DNA of 64,000 nucleotides from Paenimyroides tangerinum (GCF_003865405.1 NZ_RQVQ01000010.1:36801-100800), one strand, 5' to 3'; positions 1 to 10,092 are shown, counted from the first letter of the stretch. The notes: generated by a model from the sequence alone, not told the origin. A program made the numbers and translations.

Positions 1-941
1 TTAACGAATACGAAAACGGACGTACACCAAATCCGGATGTTTTATGTAACAGAGAAATCAAATTCGATGTTTTTATGAAAATAGCTTTGGAGCTTGGTGC
101 TGATTTCGTTGCAACCGGACATTATTGTCGTAAGCAAACTCAGATAATCGACGGTAAAGAAGTTCATAGTTTAATGGCTGGTGTTGATCCGAATAAAGAT
201 CAATCATACTTTTTATGTCAATTATCTCAAGAGCAATTATCAAAAGCATTATTTCCGATTGGCGATTTATTAAAACCAAAAGTTAGAGAAATTGCAGCTG
301 AAAATGATTTAATTACTGCAGAAAAGAAAGATTCTCAAGGTTTGTGTTTTATCGGAAAAGTTCGTTTACCCGAATTTTTACAACAACAATTAAAACCAAA
401 AGCTGGATTGATTTATGAAGTTTCTAAAGATCATCCTGTGTTTAATAAAGAAGAGAAAAAGTATAACTCTCTTGAAGAACAATTATTTGCTGAATCAACT
501 TCTATTAAATATACACCAGAAACGGGTAAAAAAGTAGGAAATCACAACGGAGCTCATTATTACACAAACGGTCAGCGAAAAGGGTTGAATGTAGGAGGAA
601 CTGTTGAACCTTTGTTTATTATTGCAACTGATGTAAATGAAAATGCAATTTACACAGGACAAGGAAGTTTTCATCCAGGATTATTCAGAAAATCTTTATT
701 TGTAAAACCAGAAGAAATTCATTTTATACGTGAAGATTTAGCTTTGAAAAATGGTGAATCTATGGAAGTTATGGCACGTATTCGTTACCGTCAACCGCTT
801 CAAAAAGCTACTTTATATAAGTTTGAATCTGGAATGTATGTACAGTTCGATGAACCTCAATCAGCAATTACTGAAGGGCAATTTGTTTCTTGGCATTTAG
901 GTGAAGAATTGATTGGATCAGGAGTTATTTCTAAATTATAA
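1..941 (+). CDS. mnmA: tRNA-specific 2-thiouridylase MnmA, 3' part (5' end outside window)
   Basis: ATP-dependent thiolation of the wobble uridine (U34) of Lys, Glu and Gln tRNAs. The frame is open from base 3, so the gene enters from the left. The PNPDVLCN motif, holding the first catalytic cysteine, lies at about bases 27-50. The second catalytic cysteine is in DSQGLCFIG, about bases 330-356. A TGHY motif and the C-terminal beta-barrel region ([10 protein letters not shown] onward) are present, so everything visible looks intact. A hairpin terminator follows directly. Identification is by recognised family motifs. Confidence 0.95.
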   Translation, partial: NEYENGRTPNPDVLCNREIKFDVFMKIALELGADFVATGHYCRKQTQIIDGKEVHSLMAGVDPNKDQSYFLCQLSQEQLSKALFPIGDLLKPKVREIAAENDLITAEKKDSQGLCFIGKVRLPEFLQQQLKPKAGLIYEVSKDHPVFNKEEKKYNSLEEQLFAESTSIKYTPETGKKVGNHNGAHYYTNGQRKGLNVGGTVEPLFIIATDVNENAIYTGQGSFHPGLFRKSLFVKPEEIHFIREDLALKNGESMEVMARIRYRQPLQKATLYKFESGMYVQFDEPQSAITEGQFVSWHLGEELIGSGVISKL

Positions 942-964
942 ATACCTTTCATAAACATTATATC

Positions 965-995
965 AAACCAAACTTGAAAAAGTTTGGTTTTTTTG
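965..995 (+). terminator. Intrinsic terminator after mnmA
   Basis: An inverted repeat (AAACCAAACTT / AAGTTTGGTTT) with a GAAA-type loop runs into a T tract. It overlaps the promoter of the next gene. Confidence 0.8.
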
Positions 996-1003
996 TATCT
1001 TTC
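974..1003 (+). promoter_or_regulatory. Bacteroidota-type promoter for the FabK-like gene
   Basis: TTG at 974-976 and TATCTTTC at 996-1003 are separated by 19 bases, matching the TTG-N19-TAnnTTTG consensus with one mismatch in the -7 box. It lies about 26 bases before the start codon and overlaps the mnmA terminator. Confidence 0.6.
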
Positions 1004-1028
1004 AATTTCCAAATTAATTTAAAAAGAC

Positions 1029-1967
1029 ATGAATAGAATAACACAACTTTTCAATATAAAATATCCAATCATTCAAGGCGGAATGATTTGGAATAGCGGA
1101 TATAAATTGGCAGCAGCAGTTAGTAATGCAGGTGGTTTGGGTTTGATTGGCGCGGGTTCAATGTATCCAGAAGTTTTGCGTGAGCATATCCAAAAATGCA
1201 AGAAAGCAACAGATAAACCTTTTGGGATAAATGTGCCTATGTTATATCCAAATGTTGAAGAGATTTTGAATATTATTATTGAAGAAGGTGTAAAAATTGT
1301 TTTTACATCTGCTGGAAATCCAAAAACATATACCTCATTCCTTAAAGAAAAAGGTTTGACGGTTGTCCATGTCGTAAGTTCTACAAAATTTGCTTTAAAA
1401 GCTCAAGAAGCTGGTGTTGACGCTGTTGTTGCCGAAGGTTTTGAAGCGGGTGGTCACAATGGTCGTGAAGAAACAACAACTTTGACTTTGATTCCAATGG
1501 TAACAAAAGAAGTTTCAATTCCGGTTATCGCAGCAGGTGGAATTGCTACGGGTAAAGGAATGCATGCAGCTATGATTCTTGGTGCAGATGGTGTTCAAAT
1601 GGGAACTCGCTTTGCGATGACTGTTGAAAGTTCAGCTCATGATAATTTTAAAAATCTTCTTGTAGATGTAAAAGAAGGAGATACGCAATTAACTTTGAAA
1701 GAATTGGCACCTGTCCGTTTGATTAAAAATGAATTTTTCAACCAACTTCAAGAGGTTTATAAGAAAGGAGCTTCAATTGATGAATTAAAAGAAGTTTTAG
1801 GACGTGCTCGTGCTAAAAGGGGTATGTTTGAGGGGGATTTGGTTGAAGGTGAGTTGGAAATTGGTCAAATTGTAGGATTAATTTCAGAAATTGAAACTGT
1901 AGCCCGTGTTTTTGAGGGGGTGATTTCAGAATTTAATGAATCTGTTAAAATTGATTTTAAGTTTTAG
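1029..1967 (+). CDS. FMN-dependent nitronate monooxygenase / FabK-like enoyl-ACP reductase family protein
   Basis: A 312-residue TIM-barrel flavoprotein of the 2-nitropropane dioxygenase family. The N-terminal IIQGGM segment, the EAGGHNG loop (about residues 138-144) and the phosphate-binding AAGGIATGKGMHAAMILGAD stretch (about 168-187) are typical FMN-binding elements. Some members act as enoyl-ACP reductase (FabK) and others oxidise alkyl nitronates; the sequence alone does not decide. It stands alone between mnmA and acs with its own promoter. Confidence 0.85.
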   Translation: MNRITQLFNIKYPIIQGGMIWNSGYKLAAAVSNAGGLGLIGAGSMYPEVLREHIQKCKKATDKPFGINVPMLYPNVEEILNIIIEEGVKIVFTSAGNPKTYTSFLKEKGLTVVHVVSSTKFALKAQEAGVDAVVAEGFEAGGHNGREETTTLTLIPMVTKEVSIPVIAAGGIATGKGMHAAMILGADGVQMGTRFAMTVESSAHDNFKNLLVDVKEGDTQLTLKELAPVRLIKNEFFNQLQEVYKKGASIDELKEVLGRARAKRGMFEGDLVEGELEIGQIVGLISEIETVARVFEGVISEFNESVKIDFKF

Positions 1968-2101
1968 AATAAATAAAAACAAAAAAATAACGATAAAAAT
2001 GTGTTTTTATTTTTTTTAACTTCTTTAAATTATGTTATTGTTAATAATATTAAAAAAAAAATAGTTAATTTTATAGAAACGAATAAATAAGAAGATACAA
2101 C

Positions 2102-4009
2102 ATGAGTTATTATAAAATTGGTGACTTAGAACAATATTTTAAACACTATAAAAAATCGGTTAGAGAACCACGTAAATTTTGGGGCAAAATCGCAGAAGAA
2201 AACTTTGTTTGGTACCAAGCTTGGGATAAAGTTTTTGATTTTGATATGGAAAAACACGATATCAAATGGTTTACCGATGGAAAACTAAATATTGTAAAAA
2301 ACTGTATTGATAGACATTTATCAAAAAGAGGTGAAAAAGCAGCATTGATTTTTGAGCCAAATGATATAAACGAGCAAGCGCAAGTAATTTCGTATAACGA
2401 ATTATATGTGCGTGTTGCTAAAATGGCGAACGTTTTAAAATCTCAAGGGATTGAAAAAGGAGATCGCGTTTGTATTTATTTACCTATGATTCCAGAATTA
2501 GCAATTGCTATGTTAGCTTGTGCTCGAATTGGTGCAATTCATTCGGTAATTTTTGCAGGTTTTTCTGCTGAGGCAATTAAAACAAGAGTTGAAGATTGTG
2601 GTGCTAAAATGGTTATTACTTCAGATGGTGGTTTCCGCGGAGCTAAGACAATTCAATTAAAAAATATAGTTGACGACGCAATTAAAGATTTATCTTCGGT
2701 TGAAAAAGTTTTAGTTGTAAAACGTACAAACGAAGCGGTTCAGATGAAAGAAGGACGTGATTTGTGGTTAGCTCCTTTATATGAAGTTGCCGAAGAATCT
2801 AACGTAGCTCAAATTATGGATTCTGAAGACCCGTTGTTTATTTTATATACTTCTGGTTCAACAGGAAAGCCTAAAGGAATGGTTCATACAACGGCTGGTT
2901 ATATGATTCAAACTGCTTATACATTCAATAATGTGTTTGACTATAAAGATGATGATATTTTTTGGTGTACTGCCGATTTAGGTTGGATTACTGGACATTC
3001 ATATATATTGTATGGAGCTTTATTAAACGGAGCAACAACTGTGATGTTTGAAGGAGTTCCGTCATATCCAAATCCTAGTCGTTTTTGGGATATTATCGAT
3101 AAGCACAAAGTAACTCAATTTTATACAGCTCCGACAGCCATTCGTTCGTTAATGACTGAAGATTATTCTTATATTACAGGTCATGATTTAAGTTCATTGA
3201 GAATCTTAGGTTCGGTTGGAGAACCCATTAACGAAGAAGCTTGGCACTGGTTTAACGATTTCGTTGGTAAAAAACGTTGTCCGATTGTTGATACGTGGTG
3301 GCAAACAGAAACAGGAAGTATTTTGATTTCGCCTTTAGCAAATGTAACACCTACAAAACCTACTTATGCAACTTTACCTATGCCTGGGATTCAAACGGTT
3401 TTGATGGATGAATTGCATAACGAAATTACAGGTAATCAAGTAATGGGTTCGTTATGTATCAAATTCCCTTGGCCTTCAATGGCTCGTACGATTTGGAATG
3501 ACCACGAAAGATACGTTCAAACTTATTTTTCAGATTTTCCAGGTTGCTATTTTACAGGAGATGGTGCATTAAGAGATGAAGTTGGATATTACAGAATCAC
3601 TGGTAGAACAGATGATGTTGTAATTGTTTCTGGACATAATATTGGAACAGCGCCGATTGAAGATGCTATCAATCAACATCCAGCAGTTGCAGAAAGTGCT
3701 GTTGTTGGTTATAATCACGATATTAAAGGAAATGGGCTCTATGGTTTCATTACTTTGAAAGTGGAAGGTACAACGCGTGACCGTGAAAATGTGAAAAAAG
3801 AAATCAATCAATTAATCACTTCACATTACGGACCTATTGGAAAATTGGATAAAATTCAGTTTGTGGAAGGTTTGCCTAAAACGCGTTCTGGTAAAATTTT
3901 ACGTCGCTTATTACGTTCAATTGCAACCAACCGTTTAGATACTTTTGGAGATACTTCAACGATGATTAATCCTGAAGTTGTTCAAGGAATTATCGATGAA
4001 AGACAATAA
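2102..4009 (+). CDS. acs: Acetyl-CoA synthetase
   Basis: AMP-forming ligase making acetyl-CoA from acetate, ATP and CoA. At 635 residues it is close to the usual 640-660. The P-loop YTSGSTGKPKG (about 250-260), WWQTETG (about 399-405), the YFTGDGA / GRTDDV hinge and the C-terminal PKTRSGKILRR, with the lysine commonly regulated by acetylation, are all present. The 130-base AT-rich upstream region lacks a clear promoter match. A terminator follows. Confidence 0.96.
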   Translation: MSYYKIGDLEQYFKHYKKSVREPRKFWGKIAEENFVWYQAWDKVFDFDMEKHDIKWFTDGKLNIVKNCIDRHLSKRGEKAALIFEPNDINEQAQVISYNELYVRVAKMANVLKSQGIEKGDRVCIYLPMIPELAIAMLACARIGAIHSVIFAGFSAEAIKTRVEDCGAKMVITSDGGFRGAKTIQLKNIVDDAIKDLSSVEKVLVVKRTNEAVQMKEGRDLWLAPLYEVAEESNVAQIMDSEDPLFILYTSGSTGKPKGMVHTTAGYMIQTAYTFNNVFDYKDDDIFWCTADLGWITGHSYILYGALLNGATTVMFEGVPSYPNPSRFWDIIDKHKVTQFYTAPTAIRSLMTEDYSYITGHDLSSLRILGSVGEPINEEAWHWFNDFVGKKRCPIVDTWWQTETGSILISPLANVTPTKPTYATLPMPGIQTVLMDELHNEITGNQVMGSLCIKFPWPSMARTIWNDHERYVQTYFSDFPGCYFTGDGALRDEVGYYRITGRTDDVVIVSGHNIGTAPIEDAINQHPAVAESAVVGYNHDIKGNGLYGFITLKVEGTTRDRENVKKEINQLITSHYGPIGKLDKIQFVEGLPKTRSGKILRRLLRSIATNRLDTFGDTSTMINPEVVQGIIDERQ

Positions 4010-4014
4010 TATTT

Positions 4015-4041
4015 AATCCCAGTGAAAGCTGGGATTTTTTG
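4015..4041 (+). terminator. Intrinsic terminator after acs
   Basis: AATCCCAG / CTGGGATT stem with a six-base loop followed by TTTTTT. Confidence 0.85.
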
Positions 4042-4069
4042 TTTTATAAAGGCTAATTATGTATTTTTG
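4039..4069 (+). promoter_or_regulatory. Promoter of the PH-domain / menaquinone gene cluster
   Basis: TTG at 4039-4041 and a perfect -7 box TATTTTTG at 4062-4069, 20 bases apart. It lies 13 bases before the 4083 start codon and directly abuts the acs terminator. Probably drives the tightly packed genes from 4083 onward. Confidence 0.7.
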
Positions 4070-4082
4070 ATAAAAACTAAAA

Positions 4083-4700
4083 ATGGAATCTTTTTCTAAT
4101 CAAACAATTAATTTTAACGAACTTCCCGATTATAAAAAAACGGAATTAACTCCGATTGCAAAACGCTATAAAAAAGTATTGCTTTTCAATTTAATCGTTT
4201 CGACTGTTATTATTTTTGGAATCGCTGTTGCTGTTTCTATTCTGTTTCTTGATCAATTTTCTTGGATTTACAAAGGAATTGCTCTGGCGATTTTGTTTTT
4301 AATAATAATGATTTCAAATGTCTTTTCTTTAATCGCATTTAAAAGAAAAAGTTTTGCTTTCAGAGAACAAGACGTGATTTATTGTTCTGGAGTTTTGTCC
4401 ATTTCGTATGAAATTGTTCCTTATAACCGTTTGCAACATGTTGTTTTAAAGCAAGGTTGGCTTTCTCGTTTTTTAGGATTAGCAACGATTGAGTGTTATA
4501 CTGCGGCAAGTAGTAATAACGAAGTTGCGATTCCAGGTTTAGAATTGGATCAAGCAGAAAAAATAAAGAATTTGTTATTAAATAAAATCAATCAAGTCGA
4601 GTTAAAAGAAACTTCAGATAATGAAGACGCTAGTAATGATGATATAAATAGTAATTCAATTTCTACTGACCAAAATTTAGAAGAAAATGCTACAAATTGA
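4083..4700 (+). CDS. PH domain-containing membrane protein (YdbS-like)
   Basis: A 205-residue protein with two hydrophobic segments (about 37-60 and 65-87) followed by a bacterial PH domain (bPH2) with the segment VPYNRLQHVVLKQGWLSRFLGLATIECYTA split across its core. The C-terminal 35 residues are acidic and Asn/Ser-rich. It overlaps the next PH-domain gene by 14 bases; such paired YdbS/YdbT-type genes are common. Molecular function is unknown. Confidence 0.8.
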   Translation: MESFSNQTINFNELPDYKKTELTPIAKRYKKVLLFNLIVSTVIIFGIAVAVSILFLDQFSWIYKGIALAILFLIIMISNVFSLIAFKRKSFAFREQDVIYCSGVLSISYEIVPYNRLQHVVLKQGWLSRFLGLATIECYTAASSNNEVAIPGLELDQAEKIKNLLLNKINQVELKETSDNEDASNDDINSNSISTDQNLEENATN

Positions 4701-6207
4701 TTTGAACCAGCCACAAAGGCAATCCAAAAAAGGTTTGGCAATTATTTTCTTTAATGTTGTAAAACCTTTTGTAAAATCGTTTTTACCAATTGTTTTGATT
4801 TTATTCTTTCGAGATGACGAATCAAGTAAATTTTTTAAAATTTCTTTAATATTAGGAAGCGCTTTTCTTTTGATTTCGATATTGAGTGTGTTGAATTTTT
4901 TGTACTTCAAATTTTATATCAATTCAGATTCTAATGAATTTATTATTGAAAAAGGTTGGCTAAATAAATCGAAAACCGTTGTTAAATTTGATAAAATTCA
5001 ACAAGTAAATTTAAATCAAAATTTTTTACACAAACTGTTAAATCTATATTCTGTAGAAGTTGAAACAGCTGGTTCATCAAAAACCGAAGGTAAAATTTAC
5101 GCAGTCTCTGGTGATGTGGCGCATGTTTTAAAATTGAAATTATTAGAAAAAGATAAAACGATTAATGAATATCTTCAAATAGATTCAAATCCTATTGAAA
5201 ACCAAACAATCGTAAATCAACCGAAAAAGAAGTTTATTGAAATTTCACTTTCTAGTTTGGTAAAAGTTGGAATAACAAGAAATTATCTTCAAACGTTTTC
5301 ACTGCTTTTTGTTATTTTAATTCAAGTTGTCGAAAAAATTCAAGACTATTATCGCGACGAAGAGATCAATGTATATTCTCAATTTGGTGATTATGCAGAG
5401 AAAAATATTTCCTTGATGTTGTTGCCTTTTTTCATTGTCGGAATTTTCTTGTTAGTATTAATCATTAATTTGGTTCGAACTTTATTGAAGTATTATAATT
5501 ATAAAATCGATGTGGTAAATCGAAAATTATTTATTTCATACGGACTTTTCGAAACAAAAAACACCATTATTAAGTCGCAACGTGTTCAAATTTTAAAAAT
5601 AACGCAGAATTATTTTCAGAAGTTGCTTAACGTATTGATGTTAAAAATTTTACAAACAGATTCCGATGAGAATACGTCCAAAAAAGGAATTGGAATCGAT
5701 ATTCCTGGAGTAAATAAATCTGAAAAAGAAGCGATTGTTGACCAAATTTTCAAGAAAGAAATCCAACTAGAAAACGGAATCAAACCAAGTATTCGTAAAT
5801 TTGTGGTTCATTTTATTTGGTTTAGTATTTTTCCATCGATGGTTTATTTCGGAATTGCTTGGTTTCAGTTCGAAGAAATTTATATTTTTCTAACGATTCC
5901 ACTTTTTTTGATTACTGCTTTATATCAATGGATAACTTACAAAAATGCTTTTTTCTATTTTACCGAACATTTTATTGTTCAGAAAAGTGGTTTTTGGGAT
6001 GTGACTTATAGTATAATTGAACCTCATAAAATTCAAAAAATAAAAACTTATCAGCGCATTTGGCATTTGAACTTAAACTTAGGAAGCGTTGTTTTATATA
6101 CAGCTGGAGGTTTTTTGAGTTTTTCGATTGCTGATGAAGTTGAAATTCGTAACCGAGTTAATTTTTGGTTATATAACATTGAAAAACAAAATTTAAATTG
6201 GATGTAA
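4687..6207 (+). CDS. PH domain-containing membrane protein (YdbT-like)
   Basis: A 506-residue membrane protein with three repeated bPH2-like modules, each preceded by a pair of hydrophobic helices. Module hallmarks are IIEKGWLNKSKTVVKFDKIQQV (about 78), FISYGLFETKNTIIKSQRVQ (about 279) and IVQKSGFWDVTYSIIEPHKIQK (about 430). It partners the preceding gene and overlaps the following hydrolase start by one base (TAATG). Function is unknown; membrane localisation is inferred from hydrophobicity. Confidence 0.8.
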   Translation: MLQIDLNQPQRQSKKGLAIIFFNVVKPFVKSFLPIVLILFFRDDESSKFFKISLILGSAFLLISILSVLNFLYFKFYINSDSNEFIIEKGWLNKSKTVVKFDKIQQVNLNQNFLHKLLNLYSVEVETAGSSKTEGKIYAVSGDVAHVLKLKLLEKDKTINEYLQIDSNPIENQTIVNQPKKKFIEISLSSLVKVGITRNYLQTFSLLFVILIQVVEKIQDYYRDEEINVYSQFGDYAEKNISLMLLPFFIVGIFLLVLIINLVRTLLKYYNYKIDVVNRKLFISYGLFETKNTIIKSQRVQILKITQNYFQKLLNVLMLKILQTDSDENTSKKGIGIDIPGVNKSEKEAIVDQIFKKEIQLENGIKPSIRKFVVHFIWFSIFPSMVYFGIAWFQFEEIYIFLTIPLFLITALYQWITYKNAFFYFTEHFIVQKSGFWDVTYSIIEPHKIQKIKTYQRIWHLNLNLGSVVLYTAGGFLSFSIADEVEIRNRVNFWLYNIEKQNLNWM

Positions 6208-6977
6208 TGCAGATTGAAGAAAATCATATTTTAATACAAAATAGTTCTATTTATTATAAAAAAGTAACGTCTCAAAATGCTACGAATACTTTGATTTTAT
6301 TACATGATTCGTTGGGTTGTACGGTTCTTTGGCGCGATTGGTTAGATATTTTAGCTCAAGAACTAAACGTTTCTGTTTTGAGTTATGACCGTCGTGGTTA
6401 CGGAAAATCATCAAATTATACCGTTCCACGTCCAATCAATTATTTAGAGCAAGAAGCTCAGATTTTAGATGAATTAATTGAGAAATTAGAACTTAAAAAT
6501 GTGCATCTTTTTGGATTTTCGGACGGAGCAAGCGTAGCAACTATTTATGCAGGAATGTTTCCTGATAAGATTCATTCATTAACTATTGAAGGAGTTCATG
6601 TTTTGATTGAACAAGAAACATTAGCAGGAATTCGTCAAGCAAAACATACATTAGAAACGACTCAAATTGCAAAAGTTTTAGAAAAATATCATGGAGATAA
6701 AGTAATGGATTTATATTTGGCTTGGACAGAAACCTGGGTGAGCGAATCGCATCAATCGTGGAATATTGAACATTTTATTCCACAGATAAAAGCTCCGATT
6801 TTAGTTTTCCAAGGAGAATTTGATGAATTTGGTACTGCTGCTCAAATGGATGCTTTTGACAAAGCTCCAAAGGCTGAAAAATATTGGGTTTTAGGTGCTG
6901 GGCATACAGCTCATAAAGAAAAGAAAGAAGAAGTATTTGAAAAAGTTACTTCGTTTATCAAACAACATTTGGTTTAA
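6207..6977 (+). CDS. Alpha/beta hydrolase, possibly MenH-type
   Basis: About 256 residues with the nucleophile elbow GFSDG, an acid residue in FQGEFDEFG and the catalytic histidine in GAGHTAHK. The start is taken at the ATG overlapping the previous stop codon (TAATG); an upstream TTG is possible. It directly precedes menA, so a SHCHC-synthase (MenH) role in menaquinone synthesis is plausible, but the fold is too broad to be certain. Confidence 0.75.
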   Translation: MQIEENHILIQNSSIYYKKVTSQNATNTLILLHDSLGCTVLWRDWLDILAQELNVSVLSYDRRGYGKSSNYTVPRPINYLEQEAQILDELIEKLELKNVHLFGFSDGASVATIYAGMFPDKIHSLTIEGVHVLIEQETLAGIRQAKHTLETTQIAKVLEKYHGDKVMDLYLAWTETWVSESHQSWNIEHFIPQIKAPILVFQGEFDEFGTAAQMDAFDKAPKAEKYWVLGAGHTAHKEKKEEVFEKVTSFIKQHLV

Positions 6978-7883
6978 ATGAAAAAGTGGATTAAAGCGGC
7001 ACGTTTGCGAACATTGCCTTTGTCAATATCTGGAATTTTTGTTGGAAGTGCTTGTGCTTATCAATCGTATCATAATCAATGGAATTATTGGTTAATTTTC
7101 GGATTATGTTTCTTAACGACTTTATTTTTTCAGGTTTTGTCTAATTATGCTAATGATTACGGTGATGCAGTTAAAGGGACAGATAATGAAAATAGAGTAG
7201 GACCGAAACGTGCAATCCAGAGTGGAGAAATTACTAAATCTCAAATGAAAACGGCGATTATTATAACTTCTGTTTTGTCTTTACTTTCTTCTGTCGGTGT
7301 TATTTATGCTTCATTTGGTAGTGAAAATTTTATTCAAGCAACAATTTATTTGATTCTTGCTATTGCTTGTGTTGGAGCTGCAATTAAATATACGGTCGGT
7401 AATTCAGCTTACGGTTATCGTGGATTAGGCGATGTTTTTGTGTTTATTTTCTTTGGATTGGTGAGTACTTTGGGTTCGTATTATTTATACGGGCACTCGT
7501 TTGATTTCACCGTTTTACTTCCTGGAATTGCGATTGGTTTGTTGAGTATGGCGGTTTTGAATATGAATAATATGCGTGATATAGAAAACGATGCGGCAAT
7601 GGGAAAAAATACTATTGTTGTGAAATTAGGTTTCAATAAAGCTCGTATGTATCATTTCTATTTGATTGTCTTAGCTGTAATTGCACTAAATTCATTTGCT
7701 TTAGAAAAAGGATTTAAATGGTATCAGTTTGCCTTTGTTTTTGGGTTTATTCCTTTGTTAAAGAATCTAAAAGTGGTCAACACAGTGACTAATCCCAGAA
7801 GTTTGGATCCAGAGTTAAAACGTTTATCATTAACTACTTTTTTAATATCTTTACTATTATCTATTGCTTTAATCTTAATGTAA
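6978..7883 (+). CDS. menA: 1,4-dihydroxy-2-naphthoate polyprenyltransferase
   Basis: UbiA-family integral membrane prenyltransferase (301 residues, eight or nine hydrophobic segments) that attaches the isoprenoid tail to DHNA, giving demethylmenaquinone. The first Asp-rich motif is in NYANDYGDAVKGTDNENR (about 55-72) and the second in NNMRDIENDAAMGK (about 196-209). It starts right after the previous stop and is followed 7 bases later by the MBL-fold gene. Family and context agree. Confidence 0.92.
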   Translation: MKKWIKAARLRTLPLSISGIFVGSACAYQSYHNQWNYWLIFGLCFLTTLFFQVLSNYANDYGDAVKGTDNENRVGPKRAIQSGEITKSQMKTAIIITSVLSLLSSVGVIYASFGSENFIQATIYLILAIACVGAAIKYTVGNSAYGYRGLGDVFVFIFFGLVSTLGSYYLYGHSFDFTVLLPGIAIGLLSMAVLNMNNMRDIENDAAMGKNTIVVKLGFNKARMYHFYLIVLAVIALNSFALEKGFKWYQFAFVFGFIPLLKNLKVVNTVTNPRSLDPELKRLSLTTFLISLLLSIALILM

Positions 7884-7890
7884 AAAATAT

Positions 7891-8571
7891 ATGAAAATTA
7901 CTTATTTAGGACACGCTTCTTTAGCTATTGAAGTTACAGGAAAAAATATTATTGTAGATCCGTTTATTTCTGCTAATGAATTAGCATCTCATATCGATGT
8001 AAATGCTTTAAAAGCCGATTATATTTTGATAACACACGCTCACGGAGATCATATTTTAGATGTTGAAACGATTGCTAAAAACAATCCAAATGCAGTTATA
8101 GTTTCAAATGCAGAAATTGCTGGTCATTACGAAGCTAAAGGTTTTAATTCACATCCGATGAATCACGGTGGTTCTTGGAATTTTGATTTCGGAACGGTTA
8201 AATATGTAAATGCCATTCATTCTTCTTCATTTCCAGATGGTTCTTACGGAGGTCAACCTGGTGGTTTTGTAATAAGTGCGAATAATAAGAATGTTTATAT
8301 TGCTGGAGATACTGCTTTAACACAGGATATGAAATTGATTCCATTGCGTACCAAATTAGATTTAGCTGTTTTACCGATTGGAAGTAATTTTACTATGGAT
8401 GTTGAAGACGCTGCGATTGCTGCCGAATTTTTACAAGTTAATAAAGTTTTAGGTTATCATTTTGATACGTTTGGATACATTAAAATCCATCACGAAACTT
8501 CAAAAGAACGTTTTGCAAATCACAATAAACAACTGATTTTATTAGAAATTGGTTCGTCAATAGAAATTTAA
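7891..8571 (+). CDS. Metal-dependent hydrolase, MBL fold (UPF0173 family)
   Basis: A 226-residue metallo-beta-lactamase-fold protein. The metal site HAHGDH is at about residues 49-54, with further ligands in AIHSSSFPDG and the GDTAL aspartate (about 139). The length matches the UPF0173 family. It sits between menA and menC, an arrangement I recall from Flavobacteriia. The substrate is unknown. Confidence 0.85.
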   Translation: MKITYLGHASLAIEVTGKNIIVDPFISANELASHIDVNALKADYILITHAHGDHILDVETIAKNNPNAVIVSNAEIAGHYEAKGFNSHPMNHGGSWNFDFGTVKYVNAIHSSSFPDGSYGGQPGGFVISANNKNVYIAGDTALTQDMKLIPLRTKLDLAVLPIGSNFTMDVEDAAIAAEFLQVNKVLGYHFDTFGYIKIHHETSKERFANHNKQLILLEIGSSIEI

Positions 8572-8575
8572 TTTA

Positions 8576-8598
8576 AAGCTTCGAAAGAAGCTTTTTTT
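8576..8598 (+). terminator. Hairpin between the MBL gene and menC
   Basis: AAGCTTC-GAAA-GAAGCTT followed by seven T. It touches the first of two possible menC start codons, which favours the later one. Confidence 0.7.
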
Positions 8599-8610
8599 AT
8601 GAAATTATAT

Positions 8611-9675
8611 ATGAAAGCTACCGTTAAAAAATATATTTTAAACTTTAAACAAGCATCAGGAACTTCTCGTGGTGTGATGACAGAAAAGGAAACTTGGTTT
8701 CTGATTTTAGAAAATGAAGGTAAAAAAGGAATAGGAGAATGCTGTATTTTTAGAGGTTTATCTTATGATGATCGTTTAGATTATTCGGACAAGTTAAATG
8801 AAGTTTGTCAATGGATTAAAGCTGGTAAAAAGGCTGATGAACTTTGGGAAATGTTACGAGATTGGCCTTCGATTCAATTTGGTGTGGAGCAAGCTTTTTT
8901 ATCTTTAGAAAGCACAAATCCTTTTGTTTTATTTCCAAGTCGATTTACAAATTCTCAGGCTGCAATTCCAATAAATGGATTGGTATGGATGGGAAACAAA
9001 GAGTTTATGAAAGCTCAAATTGATGATAAGCTTTCGAATGGTTTTGATTGTATAAAACTTAAAATTGGAGCTATTAATTTTGATGAAGAATTGGATTTAA
9101 TTCGATACATTCGTAGTAATTATTCTAAAGAAATTGTTGAGATTCGTGTAGATGCTAACGGAGGATTTAGTTCGATTGAAGCTTTATATAAATTAACCCA
9201 ATTGGCTGAATTAGATTTACATAGTATTGAACAACCTATTAAAAAAATTCAATATGACAGTATGTCAGAGCTTTGTAGAATAACACCTTTGCCAATCGCA
9301 TTAGATGAAGAGTTAATCGGGGTTGTAAATTTGAACGATAAAGAAAATCTATTGGATAAAATTATGCCTCAATATATCATTTTAAAGCCGAGTTTGGTAG
9401 GAGGTTTTAAAGGTTCTCAAGAATGGATTCGATTAGCTGAAGAGCGAAATATTGGATGGTGGATAACTTCTGCTTTAGAAAGTAACATTGGTTTAAATGC
9501 TATTGCACAGTGGACATATAATTTAGAATCGACTATGTTACAAGGTTTAGGAACTGGTGCTTTATTTACGAATAATTTTAGTTCGCCTTTAATTGTAAAA
9601 AACGGACATTTATGGTATGATGATAGTCTAAAATGGGATTTGGATTTTAATTTATTCGATGATTTTATTGTTTAG
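8611..9675 (+). CDS. menC: o-succinylbenzoate synthase (enolase superfamily)
   Basis: Dehydrates SHCHC to o-succinylbenzoate in menaquinone synthesis. Enolase-superfamily signatures are present in order: KLKIG (catalytic lysines), RVDANGG, SIEQPI, ALDEE and LKPSLVGG, covering the metal ligands and base residues. I chose the ATG at 8611 because the ATG at 8599 abuts the T tract of a terminator; either is in frame. The related dipeptide epimerases share the fold, but menA nearby supports MenC. Confidence 0.88.
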   Translation: MKATVKKYILNFKQASGTSRGVMTEKETWFLILENEGKKGIGECCIFRGLSYDDRLDYSDKLNEVCQWIKAGKKADELWEMLRDWPSIQFGVEQAFLSLESTNPFVLFPSRFTNSQAAIPINGLVWMGNKEFMKAQIDDKLSNGFDCIKLKIGAINFDEELDLIRYIRSNYSKEIVEIRVDANGGFSSIEALYKLTQLAELDLHSIEQPIKKIQYDSMSELCRITPLPIALDEELIGVVNLNDKENLLDKIMPQYIILKPSLVGGFKGSQEWIRLAEERNIGWWITSALESNIGLNAIAQWTYNLESTMLQGLGTGALFTNNFSSPLIVKNGHLWYDDSLKWDLDFNLFDDFIV

Positions 9676-10072
9676 TAAATGTAGATTTTAACAGTTTGTA
9701 ACATTGTGTCTGTTTTATTTAGAAAATATTTAGATTTTTTTTTGTTTTTATAATAAATAATGATACATTTGATATGCGTTGAGTTTATGTTAAATTTATT
9801 CAAAAATGGTTTTACGGGCATTTAACTATTGAATTGTAAATTTAATTAAGAGTATAAATCAATGTGGTAATTTTTTTTTACGTCTTTTATAAATTAGAAA
9901 AATTAGATCGTATTTTTGTTGTTTTGTTGATTATCACACAAAGTTTATCTTTTTTAGAACTCAATGTTTCATTATCAACCACTATAGGTATTGCTATGAA
10001 ATCTTAATAGATAATGGATAAAAATCTCGCGAAAAAGCGAGATTTTTTTATTTAAAAACCAAAGATATTCTA
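9676..10072. other. Intergenic region before ssrA; no gene seen
   Basis: An AT-rich stretch of about 400 bases without a convincing reading frame on either strand. The only clear structure is the hairpin at 10022-10048. It may hold a short untranslated RNA ending at that hairpin, but nothing in the sequence proves this. Confidence 0.5.
10022..10050 (+). terminator. Strong hairpin terminator upstream of ssrA
   Basis: AAATCTCGC / GCGAGATTT stem with loop GAAAAA and a T tract. It probably isolates ssrA from upstream transcription. No gene lies immediately before it. Confidence 0.75.
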
Positions 10073-10080
10073 TATATTTG
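10073..10080 (+). promoter_or_regulatory. -7 box of the ssrA promoter
   Basis: TATATTTG matches TAnnTTTG exactly and sits 12 bases before the mature tmRNA 5' end. Confidence 0.65.
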
Positions 10081-10092
10081 CAACCTACTTCT